Below, in pieces: positions 1 through 10,304 of a stretch of DNA of 64,000 nucleotides. The stretch is from positions 78,251,475 through 78,315,474 of the forward strand of contig OY755246.1 in assembly GCA_963576725.1 (NCBI GenBank), written 5' to 3'. The notes below the pieces were generated by a model. It was given only the letters and a program-made list of their open reading frames with translations, searched no databases and was not told the origin of the DNA. Every line of letters begins with the position of its first letter. Position 1 is the stretch's first letter. Origin of the DNA: Azorinus chamasolen (lineage: Eukaryota > Mollusca > Bivalvia > Cardiida > Solecurtidae). The translations under genes were made by a program, and so were the position numbers.

Positions 1-110
1 GCCACCATCAACTATTTGATTATTTTGCCATTGTCGAATGCGATACGTCACAAAATTCAGATAAATTTGTATTTATAATTTAAAATATTGATTTAAAACT
101 ATATAAACTC

Positions 111-1075
111 GTTTGCATCTACATGATTGCAGCTACACTAGCCTTGAATTCGGCTAGTGTTTCAGATTGTGCTATATCTGGGGGCAGAGAGTTCCAGTCT
201 TTGATAGTGCGTGGGAAAAAGGAGAACTTCCGGTAGTCACTGTTGGTAATCGGTATTTGAAACGATAGATTATGCATATTTCTGGTGAATCTTTTCGGTG
301 GGATCAATCTGTTTTCTGTACAGATAGCTACACTTTGATGTTGTATTTTAAAAAACATATTCAATCTTGCCTCTTTCCTCCTGCACTGCAGTGTTCTCCA
401 ATTTAGATTGTTTAGCATGTCTTCCACACTCGATCTATTTCCATGTTTGTTACAAACGTATCTGGCTCCTCTCCGTTGGACCATTTTAAGGGTATGTATG
501 TCCTTCTGTGTATATGGGTCCCACACTGTAGACGCATATTCGACTATCGGTCTAACAAGGGAATTGTATGCATTTTGTTTTGTTGTTGTCGATCCAATAT
601 TTAGGTTTCTGAGTAAGAAGCCGAGGGTTTTGTTGGCTTTACCGCATATGTTACCGATATGTTTGGACCAGTTCAGATCTGAAGTAATTAAGCATCCAAG
701 GTATTTTGCGTCACTCACTGATTTCAGGATTTGGCCATGCAATTTATAGTCAAACTTTACAGGGTTAATTTTCTTGCTGACAGTTAGGACATTACATTTT
801 TCCGGATGAAATTCCATTTTCCATTTTTCTTCCCATGTTCCGAGGCTGTCTAGGTCTGAAGGACTTGTGAATCTGTTTTAGATGATAATGCAAGGTATGC
901 TATGGTGTCATCAGCAAATAATCTTACAGTTGACTTGAGACCCTGTGGGATGTCATTTATGTAGAGAAGAAACAGAGCTGGCCCTAGCACAGAGCCTTGC
1001 GAGACCCCGAAGTCTACTTCAATGTAACTGGATTTTTCACCCTCAATGACTACTGCTTGGGATCTGTCGGGTTAC
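111..1075 (-). pseudogene. 5'-truncated, frameshifted non-LTR retrotransposon RT
   Basis: Reading the minus strand from about 1075 gives a reverse-transcriptase segment with the QGSVLGP and LFADDT motifs (catalytic Asp pair of the RT palm). The frame breaks near 855-862, where one frame runs into TAG and the adjacent frame continues with the segment beginning DLDSLGTWEEKW. From there a 232-residue frame (817 to 119) carries the usual post-RT region with YLGCLI, LVRPIVEYASTVWDP and the QRR motif. There is no endonuclease domain and nothing upstream of the RT palm, so the copy is 5' truncated and dead. It resembles jockey/CR1-type elements of invertebrates. Bases 1-110 hold its possible 3' tail or flank, with nothing else recognised. 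Confidence 0.85.
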
Positions 1076-1429
1076 ACCCAAATCTGCTTATGATATTACA
1101 TAGATCTGATCCTACAGTTTTTGTCTAGGCTAACAATTCCTTTTTAAACGTTTACCATATAAATAATATGCAAGTTAACATTTGAAATGATCAATTCCTA
1201 AATATATAACTCATGATACCCCCGGTACAGTACTTAGAGTAGGGAAATACATGTGTGTCTCTGAGTCATAAAGTAATCGTTTTGTGAGGAAAGCGAATCC
1301 GCATGGCAACAGAAAAAATAAAAACATCAATGTACATTTCAGACGAACAAATGTTCTTTTCTTAAAGAAGTCAATACTAAAAAAGACTATATTTCTGTGG
1401 TTCACGTCACAATCACGTGTAATACAAAC

Positions 1430-1495
1430 CTCCTCCTCAAGGGCTTCGTCGTCAATTATTTCGTTAGCTCGACCTGTACTAGCTGGGGCAGCCAT
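1430..1495 (-). CDS. Candidate first coding exon of an unidentified gene
   Basis: On the minus strand an ATG at 1495 with a GACATGG context opens 22 codons (MAAPASTGRANEIIDDEALE followed by EE), acidic and low in hydrophobics. They end in GAGGAG followed by gtttgt, an acceptable 5' splice site in phase 0. Past the donor the frame stays open to 1211 but turns into a lysine- and phenylalanine-rich stretch that looks intronic. The composition differs from the surrounding AT-rich repeat DNA and looks like the start of a real protein. I do not recognise the family, and further exons would lie to the left of the window. This is a weak call made on composition and splice signal only. Confidence 0.3.
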
Positions 1496-1499
1496 GTCT

Positions 1500-2100
1500 A
1501 AACAAAAATATAGTAATTCTTACGTGTATACATAATTCACAAAACACCGGCATATGTGCATTCGGCCCCAACAATTCCGACACTTAAACGTTCCGGAGAA
1601 TATGTCCGCAACTAAAATTGCTAATTGCAAGCTTTATAAATTATGCATTTCATTTACATACTATATGCTTTGCCACAGTTACCCGAATACAATGTTCTAT
1701 TTTCTAATAAATGGTAACATGAAGCTTTTCTAGTTAATCAATAACCATCTGTTTTCGTAATAAATAACTAGTTAGATAAATTCATTAAGTGGTGACAGTT
1801 TAAAGTAGCATCATGACAAATTTCTGGATAAGATATTTGTCTGGTTTTCATAAAAAGATTCCAGGTTCCACTTTCAGATAATTATCTGAAATATAACGCA
1901 AAAGTTTTCGTGAATACTAACTGTGAGATATTAAGAGGAAAGTTTCCTGAAAAATAAGTGGCTAAGTGGTGTCAGAAATATGCCACCATAGTATTCACCT
2001 AGATGATGAAGCCTTAATGTAAAGCCGAAAGCTTGTGGACCCAGTCCCCATGTGCTCGATTATTTGTTCTGCTTTCATCTACCTTTCATTGAAGTTTATA
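1500..2100. other. AT-rich stretch, nothing recognised
   Basis: No gene, palindrome or repeat family seen here could be recognised. Confidence 0.5.
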
Positions 2101-2119
2101 CATGGTCGCATTAGGCAAG

Positions 2120-2335
2120 TTCTGAAGTATTGTAATCGTATACACACGCACTTTCAAGCATTTGAAAACAAAGTAGACATAGATCAGACGACTCCTGTAA
2201 GAGCCGTACGTCTGATAAGGGTCTGCTCTATGAAGTTATATAATATATATTGTCCTACATTTTATACCGAATCCCAAAGTTCATGCGTACATATGGCATT
2301 ATAAAAATTCGGCTAATAAATATTCATGTTGGCAT
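2120..2335. mobile_element. TTAA-MITE family A, decayed, interrupted by retrotransposon
   Basis: The central palindrome around 2170-2225 (AGTAGACATAGATCAGACGACTCC... to GGGTCTGCTCT) and the following ATATGGCATTATAAAAATTC...AATATTCATG match the abundant MITE family A of this window. The 3' part stops where the retrotransposon fragment begins near 2336. Confidence 0.7.
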
Positions 2336-4510
2336 TAGGAAAATGGGTTATATCCCCAATGAATCATCCACAGATGAAGGGTGGGTGAGCCTTACCGACA
2401 TTATTAACAAAGAATCAATAGAAAACATACCGGTGTGTAAGGCTCACGGAAGGAAGTATGAAACCCCGTGGATGACAGCTACAGCAAAAGAAGCAGTAAA
2501 AAAGAAAAGAAGAAAATGGTTAAAGTACATCAAACAGAAAAATGAGGATAATAGAAATGTATACATTGCAGCAAGAAATAAAGCAAGCATTGAAATTAAA
2601 AAAGCTAAAATGGGATATGAGAAACATCTGGCTGAAAACATTAAAGTAGACGAAAAACGTTTCTGGAAATATGTGAAAAGTAAAACAAAATGTAAAGATA
2701 TATTGGGAATCCTGGAAGACAAAAATGGAAATATCCGAGCAGAAGGCAAAGATAAAGCAGAAATCCTAAACACATTCTTCACTAGTGTATTTACGAAAGA
2801 AGACCTGAAAGTAGTTCCGAACCTAGACGAAAGGGACTGTGACTCGCCACTGACAGATATAGACATTACAGAACAAGAGGTAAAGAAACACCTAAAAAGA
2901 CTAAAAGTAGGCAGGACCCAAGGTCCAGATAACTTCCACCCGAAATTTTTAAATGAGACAAATGGATCACTAGCAGTAGCCCTTACAAAAATATACAGGA
3001 AGTCATTAAGCGAAGGTAAACTTCCCGATATTTGGAAATCAGCAAATGTGACGGCCTTACATAAAAAAGGACCGGAAAACAGGGCAGAAAACTACAGGCC
3101 AATAAGCCTGACATCCGTGGCATGTAAAGTAATGGAGAAGATAATTCGCGACAGTATTGTAGATCACATGGAAAGTAACAGGCTATTCACAAAGCACCGA
3201 CATGGTTTCAGACAAGGTTATTCATGTGTCACACAGCTGCTCGAAGTAGTAGATCATTGGACAGAATATTTAGACACCAAAAGTGAGGTGGATGTTATGT
3301 TTCTGGACTTCCGGAAAGCATTTGACTCTGTCCCCCATCAAAGATTGTTTCAGAAATTAAGAGCATACGGTATAAAGGGAAAGATATTAGACTGGATAAA
3401 AGACCTGCTGGAGAATAGGGTGCAACGTGTACTAGTCAATGGAGCAGCGTCACAGTGGAGCGATGTAACCAGTGGGATACCACAGGGCAGTGTAATAGGC
3501 CCTACGCTTTTCCTAATATTCATAAATGACTTACCGGATGTAGTACAGAATTTTATCAAACTGTTCGCAGATGATGCAAAACTTTATTCAAAAGTGGATA
3601 ACATAGAAGAGGCGAGAAAGCTGCAACTAGATTTAAACAGTCTAGTATCCTGGTCTGAAAAGTGGCAGCTAAACTTTAACATAGACAAGTGCAAACATAT
3701 GCACATTGGGAACACCACAGAGCATTCTCATTACAGTATGAAAAGCAAAGATACAGAGAAAGTAATTGAACAAGTAGAAGAGGAAAAAGACCTCGGAGTT
3801 TTGATAGACTCCAAATTGAAATTTGTATCACACATCCAGTCATCTGTCAAAAAAGCAAATCGTATCTTAGGATTGATCAATAGAACATTCAGATATATAG
3901 ACAAATCAATATTCCTAAATCTATATAAATCACTAGTGAGGCCACATCTCGAATATGCATCAACAGTGTGGTCAGTCATATACAGAAAAGATAGTATACT
4001 GATAGAGAACATTCAAAGAAGAGCTACCAAACTCGTTAAAGACATTCAAAATAAGACTTATTCAGATAGAATAAAAGAATTAGGAATACCATCATTAGAA
4101 TACCGCCGACTCAGAGCAGATATGATCCAAGTGTTCAAAATATTAAGAGGTATTGACAAAGCAGACAGAGAGCAACTTTTCACACAAAATCAAAACACAG
4201 TAACAAGAGGTCACTCTCTGAAATTAAGAAAGAATACTTTTAGACTTGATATCAGACGCCACTCGTTCTCACAACGGATAATAAATTGGTGGAACAGTCT
4301 TCCCGAAAAAGTAGTAAGCTCAGAAACACTAAATATCTTCAAAAGCAGATTAAATTTTCATTGGAAGGACCTAAAAATTAAATTTCAGCCAGATTGCTAC
4401 GAACCATACACCCAAACCGGATTAAGAAATTAGTATAGAGACGGCTCGGAGAGTTACCCAACTATTATATGAGCTCGACAACAGGTAGAACAGGTAGGTA
4501 GGTAGGTATT
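2336..4510 (+). mobile_element. 5'-truncated non-LTR retrotransposon with microsatellite 3' end
   Basis: The fragment contains the RT half of ORF2, a short 3' UTR and a terminal run of GTAGGTAGGTAGGTA (about 4490-4508) in place of poly(A). Short tandem 3' ends are known for several CR1/Rex-like clades. The 5' end is missing: neither an apurinic endonuclease domain nor an ORF1 is present, the usual result of incomplete target-primed reverse transcription. It sits in the 3' part of a decayed MITE A copy. Confidence 0.85.
2343..4433 (+). CDS. Non-LTR retrotransposon reverse transcriptase (ORF2 C-terminal part)
   Basis: This is an uninterrupted frame of about 696 residues ending at TAG after 4433. 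An ATG in frame exists upstream at 2250, but that part lies in the flanking MITE, so the methionine at 2343 is the first inside the element and is probably not a native start. Domains in order: a basic linker rich in Lys (KKKRRKW); RT finger motifs ending in ENYRPISLTS (near 3090); palm motif LDFRKAFDSVPHQ (near 3300) with the first catalytic Asp; GIPQGSVIGP (near 3475); FADD (near 3568) with the catalytic Asp pair; then the thumb and a C-terminal region with YLNLYKSLVRPHLEYASTVW-type sequence and QRRATKL. The frame has no stops, so the insertion is fairly young. The truncated copy cannot encode the endonuclease and would need help in trans. Confidence 0.9.
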   Translation: MGYIPNESSTDEGWVSLTDIINKESIENIPVCKAHGRKYETPWMTATAKEAVKKKRRKWLKYIKQKNEDNRNVYIAARNKASIEIKKAKMGYEKHLAENIKVDEKRFWKYVKSKTKCKDILGILEDKNGNIRAEGKDKAEILNTFFTSVFTKEDLKVVPNLDERDCDSPLTDIDITEQEVKKHLKRLKVGRTQGPDNFHPKFLNETNGSLAVALTKIYRKSLSEGKLPDIWKSANVTALHKKGPENRAENYRPISLTSVACKVMEKIIRDSIVDHMESNRLFTKHRHGFRQGYSCVTQLLEVVDHWTEYLDTKSEVDVMFLDFRKAFDSVPHQRLFQKLRAYGIKGKILDWIKDLLENRVQRVLVNGAASQWSDVTSGIPQGSVIGPTLFLIFINDLPDVVQNFIKLFADDAKLYSKVDNIEEARKLQLDLNSLVSWSEKWQLNFNIDKCKHMHIGNTTEHSHYSMKSKDTEKVIEQVEEEKDLGVLIDSKLKFVSHIQSSVKKANRILGLINRTFRYIDKSIFLNLYKSLVRPHLEYASTVWSVIYRKDSILIENIQRRATKLVKDIQNKTYSDRIKELGIPSLEYRRLRADMIQVFKILRGIDKADREQLFTQNQNTVTRGHSLKLRKNTFRLDIRRHSFSQRIINWWNSLPEKVVSSETLNIFKSRLNFHWKDLKIKFQPDCYEPYTQTGLRN

Positions 4511-4522
4511 AGTTGTCAGTTT

Positions 4523-5062
4523 AACCCTTTCCTTAGTATGAACGCTTTTCACACATTTGCAGAGTAGATCCAGCTCAGATGGCTTCTTTAGGAGCCGTCT
4601 GATAAGGGTCTGTTCTATTGCTTATGAAATTATACCAGATCAGACTCTACAGTTTCTACCAATACCAAAACACCATACGTGCATATGAAATTATAACTAG
4701 AAAATTGTGTCTGTAAGACACAGCTCGATGCCCCCGTTTTGGTGATTGCCTAGCTGCACGTACAGTTCCTAAGCCATTTGACCTTTGGCTTGCGGGCAGC
4801 ATGGGCTGGGTGCGCAATGAAAATATGGATGGTGGTTAATGTGTACGTGAAATTCCATACCAATAGCGCTATATAGTGGTTAGTGAGATATAAGACAATG
4901 ACAATACCGTGACAACCAAATGCACGTAAAAGCGTGACGGACGGACAGACGGAAAGGTGCAAAACATAATGTCCCCTGACTATCATCAACGGGGGCATAA
5001 AATAGCAAATATTTACATGATGTCATTATTTCTTACACAAAAACTGAGATAGGGAATGGGTT
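4523..5062. mobile_element. TTAA-MITE family A, split by a HEL-1 insertion
   Basis: It begins TTTAACCCTTTCC, carries the palindrome GCAGAGTAGATCC...GGGTCTGTTCT (4560-4618), continues through CATATGAAATTATAA to 4696, resumes at 4999 with AAATAGCAAATATTTACATGATGTC, and ends GGGAATGGGTTAA near 5062. The two halves join cleanly when the HEL-1 element (4697-4998) is removed. Confidence 0.75.
4697..4998 (-). mobile_element. HEL-1 element (Helentron-like), single-unit copy
   Basis: Read on the minus strand, it starts ATGCCCCCGTTGATGATAG, whose complement GGGGACAT follows within 30 bp, then has a GTCTGTCCGTC tract and a body with GGTTGTCACGG and AAGCCCAAAGGTC-like sequence. It ends with GGGGGCATCGAG, the hairpin TGTGTCT-TAC-AGACACA, and ATTTTCTAG. 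It is the short form (about 302 bp, no amplified internal repeats) of the large element at 31868-41607. It sits between T residues of a MITE A copy. Confidence 0.75.
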
Positions 5063-5078
5063 AAATCCTGATTTCACG

Positions 5079-5757
5079 CCTGATAACCCATCACGCATTT
5101 ACCCTTTAGTTGATATACACGCCTGATAACCCATCACGCATTTACCCTTTAGTTGATATACACGCTTGATAACTCATCACGCATTACCCTTTAGTTGATA
5201 TAACGCCTGATAATCACGCACTACCCTTTAGTTGATATACATACACGCCTGATACTTATCACGAACTACCCTTTAGTTGATATACACACCTGATAACTCA
5301 CCACGCACTACCCTCTAGTTGATATACACACCTGATAACTCACCATGCACTACCCTCTAGTTGATATACACACCTGATAACTCACCACGCACTACCCTCT
5401 AGTTGATATACACACCTGATAACTCACCACGCACTACCCTCTAGTTGATATACACACGCTTCACTCATCACGCATTGCCCTTCAGTTCATATAAACGCTT
5501 GATAACTCATCACGCATTGCCCTTCAGTTGTTATATAAACACCTGATAACTCACCACGCACTACCCTCTAGTTGATATAAACGCTTGATAACTCATCACG
5601 CACTACCCTCTAGTTTATATAAACGCTTGATAACGCATCACGCATTAAACCTTTGGTTGATATACACACCCGGTAACTCTTCACGCAATACCCTTTATTT
5701 GATATACACGCCTGATGATTCACCATGCATTACTCTTTAGTTGATATACACGCCTTT
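5079..5757. repeat. Minisatellite, about 43-bp unit, about 15-16 copies
   Basis: The unit is CGCCTGATAACCCATCACGC followed by a stretch ending CCCTTTAGTTGATATACA. Copies vary in length (about 40-48 bp) and diverge toward the edges, while four adjacent copies near 5280-5460 (CACACCTGATAACTCACCAC) are almost identical, indicating recent local amplification. Confidence 0.9.
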
Positions 5758-5899
5758 TTCTCGACATCCATTATTCCGTGAGCACACAGAGAAGATCAAG
5801 ACAAAATGTTCCTGTAGGAGTCATCTGATCAATGTCAGCTTTGCTTGCTTGTGGAAATTATATTTATAAAAGTACGTTTGTGGGCATCAAGGGCATTAT

Positions 5900-6104
5900 A
5901 CAGTAGAACCCCGCTAATGCGACCACTTAATGAATAAACATGGATGTCTTTATAAGCAGGTGGTTGCTTAATGCAGGACAAACGTAATGAAGAAAGCTCC
6001 TCTAGGAGCTTTCTGCATTACTTTTGTCCTGTATTAAGCTACCAACTGCACCTAGTGCCCACAATTATACCACTTTTAGGTGGTCGCATTAGCGGGGTTT
6101 GTAC
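5900..6104. mobile_element. Fold-back MITE FB-2, complete copy
   Basis: The ends are near-perfect inverted repeats, AGAACCCCGCTAATGCGACC and its complement at 6084-6102. The middle holds a second palindrome around AGAAAGCTCCTCTAGGAGCTTTCT (two 12-base halves, 5992-6015). Related copies are at 8312-8462 and 18059-18518. Confidence 0.8.
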
Positions 6105-6109
6105 CGGTA

Positions 6110-6335
6110 TCAAGTTGCACTGGAAGAAAGAACTGAAGTTGGTTGTATAACTGACAAAAGTTGGATGAATAAAACCAAATGAAATTGGATGAATAACCGA
6201 CTGAAGTCTGATGTATAACCAGCTGAAACTGGACAAATAACCAACTTAAAATGGGCGAATAACCGACTGAAGTTAAACCAATATAACTGACTGAAGCTGG
6301 AAAATCTGTGGAGGAGATACAAAGCATAACAAGAA
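6110..6335. repeat. Degenerate short tandem repeat
   Basis: Roughly 22-25-bp units of the type GAATAACCGACTGAAGT/TGGATGAATAAC repeat about nine times with many differences. The open frames on the minus strand here are a consequence of the periodicity and do not look like a gene. Confidence 0.6.
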
Positions 6336-6379
6336 ATGTCGAACGACATCAAACCGGATTTCCGTTCACTTATTAAGTA

Positions 6380-6720
6380 GTGATTTCTAAGTTCAAAGGG
6401 GCATAACTACCAGAAAAAATGCAGAATGAAAAATCACCGACAATATGCGCATCTACATATTGTGTCCTTGCTACATACAAGGTTTTATGAAATTCTGTTG
6501 AACAGTTTGAGAGGAGTTGCGCTTACATGGATAGGGTAAAGAGACCTAGCGATTTCTAAGTTCAAAGGGGCATAACTCTCAGAAAAATTGGAGATGGAGA
6601 AATCCCCATCAATTTGCACATCTACAGATTATATCCTTGTTATATGCAAGGTTTTTTTTTATGAAAATCTGTCTAGCAGTTCCATAGGAGTTGCGCTTAC
6701 AAGATTGGCAGCCCAACCAC
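6380..6720. repeat. Two diverged tandem units of about 165 bp
   Basis: GTGATTTCTAAGTTCAAAGG at 6380 recurs as GCGATTTCTAAGTTCAAAGG at 6548, and ATATGCAAGG/ACATACAAGG with the following GTTGCGCTTACA also repeats. It looks like the interior of an old HEL-type element whose ends are no longer clear. Confidence 0.55.
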
Positions 6721-6839
6721 CCAATCACCATTTCAATAACCGGATTTTCTGTGGAAAACCCGGTTAAAATATAATCTTTTATGCAAATGCTGTTACTGAG
6801 TCCCTACTGCCAATATAAGCTGAACTGAACTGATGAAGA

Positions 6840-6975
6840 GTGATCGAGCAGCTATTCCGATGCTAAAATATTCGAGCTACAGATAAAGGTACGTACCCAA
6901 ATACTAAAATCGTCATTTCTCCTACAAACCCTATACTGTATCCACGCTTTAGAATCGTATCGAAGAGACGATCCG
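6840..6975. mobile_element. FB-1 fold-back element, left half
   Basis: GAGCTACAGATAAAGGTACG leads into ATTTCTCCTACAAACCCTATACTGT and CTTTAGAATCGTATCGAAGAGACGAT, the left arm and centre of FB-1. The right arm is replaced by the HEL-4-type sequence that follows. Confidence 0.65.
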
Positions 6976-7312
6976 CCCAAATTGACCTTTGACCCTGAAG
7001 GATGACATTGACATTGACATTTTATCCCTCAAAATGTGCAGCTTCAGGAGATACACATGTATGCAAAATATCAAGTCTCTATCTCTACTGGTTCAAAAGT
7101 TATGGCCAATGTTAAAGTCGGTGAGTTGACCTATATATTTGACCTCTGACCTTGACATGTCACCCCTCAAAATGTGCGGCTTTATGAGATACATATGCTT
7201 GCTAGATATCAAGACTCTATCTGTACTGGTTCAACAGTTATGACCAAGGTAAAAGTTGGGGACAGACAGACAGGGCAAAACCAAATACCCCCCCCCCCCA
7301 CCCCCCATCGAA
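6976..7312 (-). mobile_element. HEL-4 relic, two internal units
   Basis: Two units of CCTCAAAATGTGC(A/G)GCTT...GATACA...ATATCAAG...CTATCT...TGTTCAAAAGTTATG match HEL-4 at 26094-26505 in the same orientation. It ends with GACAGACAGACAGGGCAAAA and a poly-C tract where the 5' terminal motif should be. The 3' terminus is missing. Confidence 0.6.
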
Positions 7313-7339
7313 TCTGACCCGGGTGGGGGTTAAAAAGTT

Positions 7340-8010
7340 TGGTATCTCTGACAAAAACAGAACAGTAAATGCAAAAACTATTTCTTTAATCCCATGCTCA
7401 CATCAAGGTTGCGTGTGAAAGTTTGAATAAAATCTTCCAAGTCAAATAACTGTTAAAACTAGGCGTATGTTTTATACCCTGGTAAAAATGGTCGTAGCAA
7501 AACGTTCCTTCTTAAAAACTAACTTAACATCAAGGTTGTTAAATAATTCCTCGCAACGGAGTGTGGCGAGTTGGACAAAGATTTTTCACTATACATGTAT
7601 GTTAAATAGTGAAGAAAAGTTCAGAGCCCAGAAACTGTGGTTAAAATGGTTGGAGCAAAACTTCTCTCCTTTACGACCATCTTCATATCAAGATATCAAG
7701 GTTGTTCATTCATATGTGAAAGTTCGAAGTTGATCCTTCCATAATGAAGTTCCATTCGTGTACGAGGTGTTGGACACACACGATTTGCTAGACGCAAAAC
7801 AAGGGGCAAGGCTACTCTGTCTCTGTGTGTGTGGTGTGTGTGTGTGTGTGTGGTGTGTTTTTGGGGTGCTAAAACTTAGAAGAAAATGCCGAAGCCATTT
7901 GGCACCATGGATAATTACTTTAACCGTGTACATGATAGAGATGAATTAAGCACCATTATCAACAGTACAGAACCCGTCCTAAGCGACGAATCATTTATTG
8001 AACATAGTAG
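7340..8010. repeat. Diverged repeat-derived stretch with a GT microsatellite
   Basis: Weakly repeated blocks (CATCAAGGTTG, AAAATGGT(C/T)G(T/G)AGCAAAAC) near 7480 and 7640 suggest an old tandem-repeat element. A (GT)n-rich tract lies at 7822-7862. No gene is recognised. Confidence 0.45.
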
Positions 8011-8014
8011 TTTT

Positions 8015-8307
8015 AACAAGAGCCGCGTGCGGCGCCAACGCTCGTCTGATTTGCTGCTTGTCCAGCTAAATTAAAATTAGTTTAAAAAATAAAGGGCAAT
8101 AACTCCGACATTTTGAAATCAAGAGTTATGGTTCTTATGTTGGGTACTCCCTTCAATGATCTACTAACCTATGAAGTTTCATGTTGACACCTCTTATACT
8201 TCCGAGTAATGTCAGAGCTACATTAAACTTTTTGCACGCCGACAACGACAAAGTCTACGACCCAGTGATAATAGTCAGTGACTTTTCTTCGATACAGACG
8301 AGCGAAA
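8015..8307 (-). mobile_element. HEL-9 element
   Basis: On the minus strand it begins with a T run and CGCTCGTCTG, contains GTCGTTGTCGGCGTGC, and ends with CAGACGAGCG (inverse of the start), the hairpin GCCGC-AC-GCGGC and TCTTGTT. The same plan is seen at 27628-27815 and, as a relic, at 23470-23768. Confidence 0.65.
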
Positions 8308-8311
8308 AAAA

Positions 8312-8462
8312 AGCAGGTGGTTGCTTAATGCAAGGTAAAAGTAATGCAGAAAGCTCCCACAGGAGCTTTCTGCATTACTTTTGACCTGCATTAAGCTACC
8401 ACCTGTCTTACAGGCCAATAACTAGACCTCTCTTTGATGGCTGCTCAATACAGGTTCTACTG
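8312..8462. mobile_element. FB-2 fold-back MITE, left end missing
   Basis: GCAGGTGGTTGCTTAATGCA and the central palindrome AGAAAGCTCC-CACA-GGAGCTTTCT match FB-2 at 5900-6104. The right end CAGGTTCTACTGTA is present. The left end is lost where HEL-9 abuts. Confidence 0.65.
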
Positions 8463-8548
8463 TAAATCCAGATCATTCAGAATCAAAATCTGCTTCGTTT
8501 GCATATGAAATAAGAGGCCTATGTTTAAGTTTCTGCCATGGTAAACAA

Positions 8549-9490
8549 GAGTGCCATCACAAAATATTCTGGTCCGAGATCATTTGGCTGGTTATTGCAA
8601 ACTCGGCCAAGATGCAATAGCCATTTAAGGGCCGTAGTTCTGAAGTACTTAGGACCATCTAGCTGGTTATCAAACATGGCTGAGATATGACTAAACACGA
8701 TTTTATGACATTAAGTGATCAAAAATATTTTTAAATAACAAGAGTGCCAGCGGGCATAATATATGCCCGTCGAGGCCTTGTTCAGCATAAATTGAGGAAC
8801 GCAAATTCAAAGTCCAATTGTGCGACCTTGACCTTGGATGTACGAACCGGGACACATCCGTGCTTTTGTAGCATGTCCAGATAAACATTGTGGTGAAATT
8901 TGAGAAGGATCCACCAAGCATAATTTGAGTTACAAATTTGAGATGTTACAAATTGAGGTTAACATTTTCGCTAAACACATATTCCAAGTCCAATTATGCG
9001 ACCTTGGCCTAGGATGTACACACTCATGCTATAGTAGGAACAGTAGGATGTCCAGATAAATATTGCGGTGAAATTTGAGAAGGGTCCACCAAGCAGAACT
9101 TGAGATATTACATATAGACAATGCCATTCCATAATACGTCCCGTTTTTTTCAAACGGGCGTATAAAAACCGACTTAAGAGCGGACAATGCTAAAATGCGC
9201 AGTTTTGCTGTTAAAATTCAAGGACCATAGCTGCAATGTGCTTGGGGCTATTCAGCTGGTCATCGAATTTAGCAATGTCTGGCAAAGATGGAATAAAACT
9301 CTTTTATGAACAAAGAGCAGACAAGCCTAAAATAGGCGATTTATTTGCTAATTTAAGGGTCACAACTCTAAGCGTCAGGTCATTTCTAAAGGTGGCCATC
9401 GATCTTGACAAGAGACATTACCAAAAACGTTTCTCCATATTTAGTGAAAATCAAATAGAAACTACTCCACTTAGAAAGTGGGACACGTTT
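8549..9490. mobile_element. HEL-10 (old Helentron-like repeat) hosting a HEL-6 insertion
   Basis: AACAAGAGTGCCATCAC at 8549 looks like a reversed CTTGTT terminus. AGGGCCGTAGTTCTGAAGTA...AGCTGGTTATC...AACATGGCTGAGAT (about 8630-8690) recurs as AGGACCATAGCTGCAATG...AGCTGGTCATC...GCAATGTCTGGCA after 9170, showing an internal tandem unit interrupted by HEL-6 (8739-9168). The ends are poorly defined. Confidence 0.45.
8739..9168 (-). mobile_element. HEL-6 element
   Basis: The minus strand starts TATACGCCCGTTTGAAAAAA with the complement CGGGACGTATTA close by (5' hairpin), has two diverged units containing GACCTTGGATGTAC and AAATTTGAGAAGGATCC, and ends with CGGGCATATATTATG, the hairpin TGCC-CGCT-GGCA and CTCTTGTT. 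A longer copy is at 16005-17397. Confidence 0.75.
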
Positions 9491-9627
9491 TGAACATTGC
9501 CCGCAAAGGGGTTTCACATAATGCAATCAGCCTTTTGACGGGTGTACAAATGTATACGTTTACGATGCCATTACAAATATTCGGCCAATTATACCAGTCA
9601 TGAATATTCATGGAGGAAGGTTATAGA

Positions 9628-9766
9628 GAATAATAGGTTAGTGCCGTAGATGGGACGCTTTATCCGACGAGGGGAGAAAACGTTGAGGCGAGGCTTGCCG
9701 AGCCTCAACTGTTTTCTCTCCGAGTCGGATAAAGGCGTCCCATCTACGGCACTAACCTATTATTCG
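9628..9766. mobile_element. Fold-back element FB-3, near-perfect palindrome
   Basis: About 70 bp on each side pair almost fully: GAATAATAGGTTAGTGCCGT at the left matches the complement at 9747-9766, and GAGGGGAGAAAAC...GTTTTCTCTCC continue inward to a loop around GAGGCTTGCCGAGCC. No coding content. Confidence 0.85.
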
Positions 9767-9769
9767 ATT

Positions 9770-10300
9770 TATCCAGTCAATATAGTTAAATGTCTTTTTT
9801 ATAGACTCATAACACTCTTGAAATAATTTACATTGAAAATGCAGTTTGTCGATCAACGGATCCCTCCCTTTTCACTTCCATTTAGACGTAAATAAATCTA
9901 ATGAGCTACCGCAGAGGAATATAGTTTCGATACTTGTATTACTAGAAGGGAAACGTGGTTGAATTTGAAAAATAAGATGATTTGAATCGAGGGTCGATAA
10001 GTTATTTCAAACAGACATGATCTATATTCTTTGGTCAAATTCGAGTTACGTAGTCTCGGTTTCTATTTTTAGATTCTACCTAACGTCACTCAGAAATCGA
10101 TGGAACTAAACAGGCTATATTTAGGTTTATGACTATCACCGCCCCTGTAAGAGTTTATCAATCAAATAATCATGAGAGTAAAAAGGAAACATTTACTATT
10201 TATCTGTCAATCTTTGCTTCCAGGTTTGATTTTATCCAAAACGGGTTTTGCCAGCGGTGGATTAAATTAATAAAAGTGATAAATCAACGTCATTTTGTAT
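9770..10300. other. AT-rich stretch, nothing recognised
   Basis: No gene or repeat family identified by eye. Confidence 0.5.
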
Positions 10301-10304
10301 GTGG

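Noticed and set aside
2250..2342. Retrotransposon protein start at the ATG at 2250
   Set aside because: The first 31 codons lie in the flanking MITE A sequence, so this ATG is fortuitous and not the element's own start.
5079..5757. CRISPR-like array (regular repeats near 43 bp)
   Set aside because: Units are contiguous with no unique spacers, in an animal genome; it is a minisatellite.
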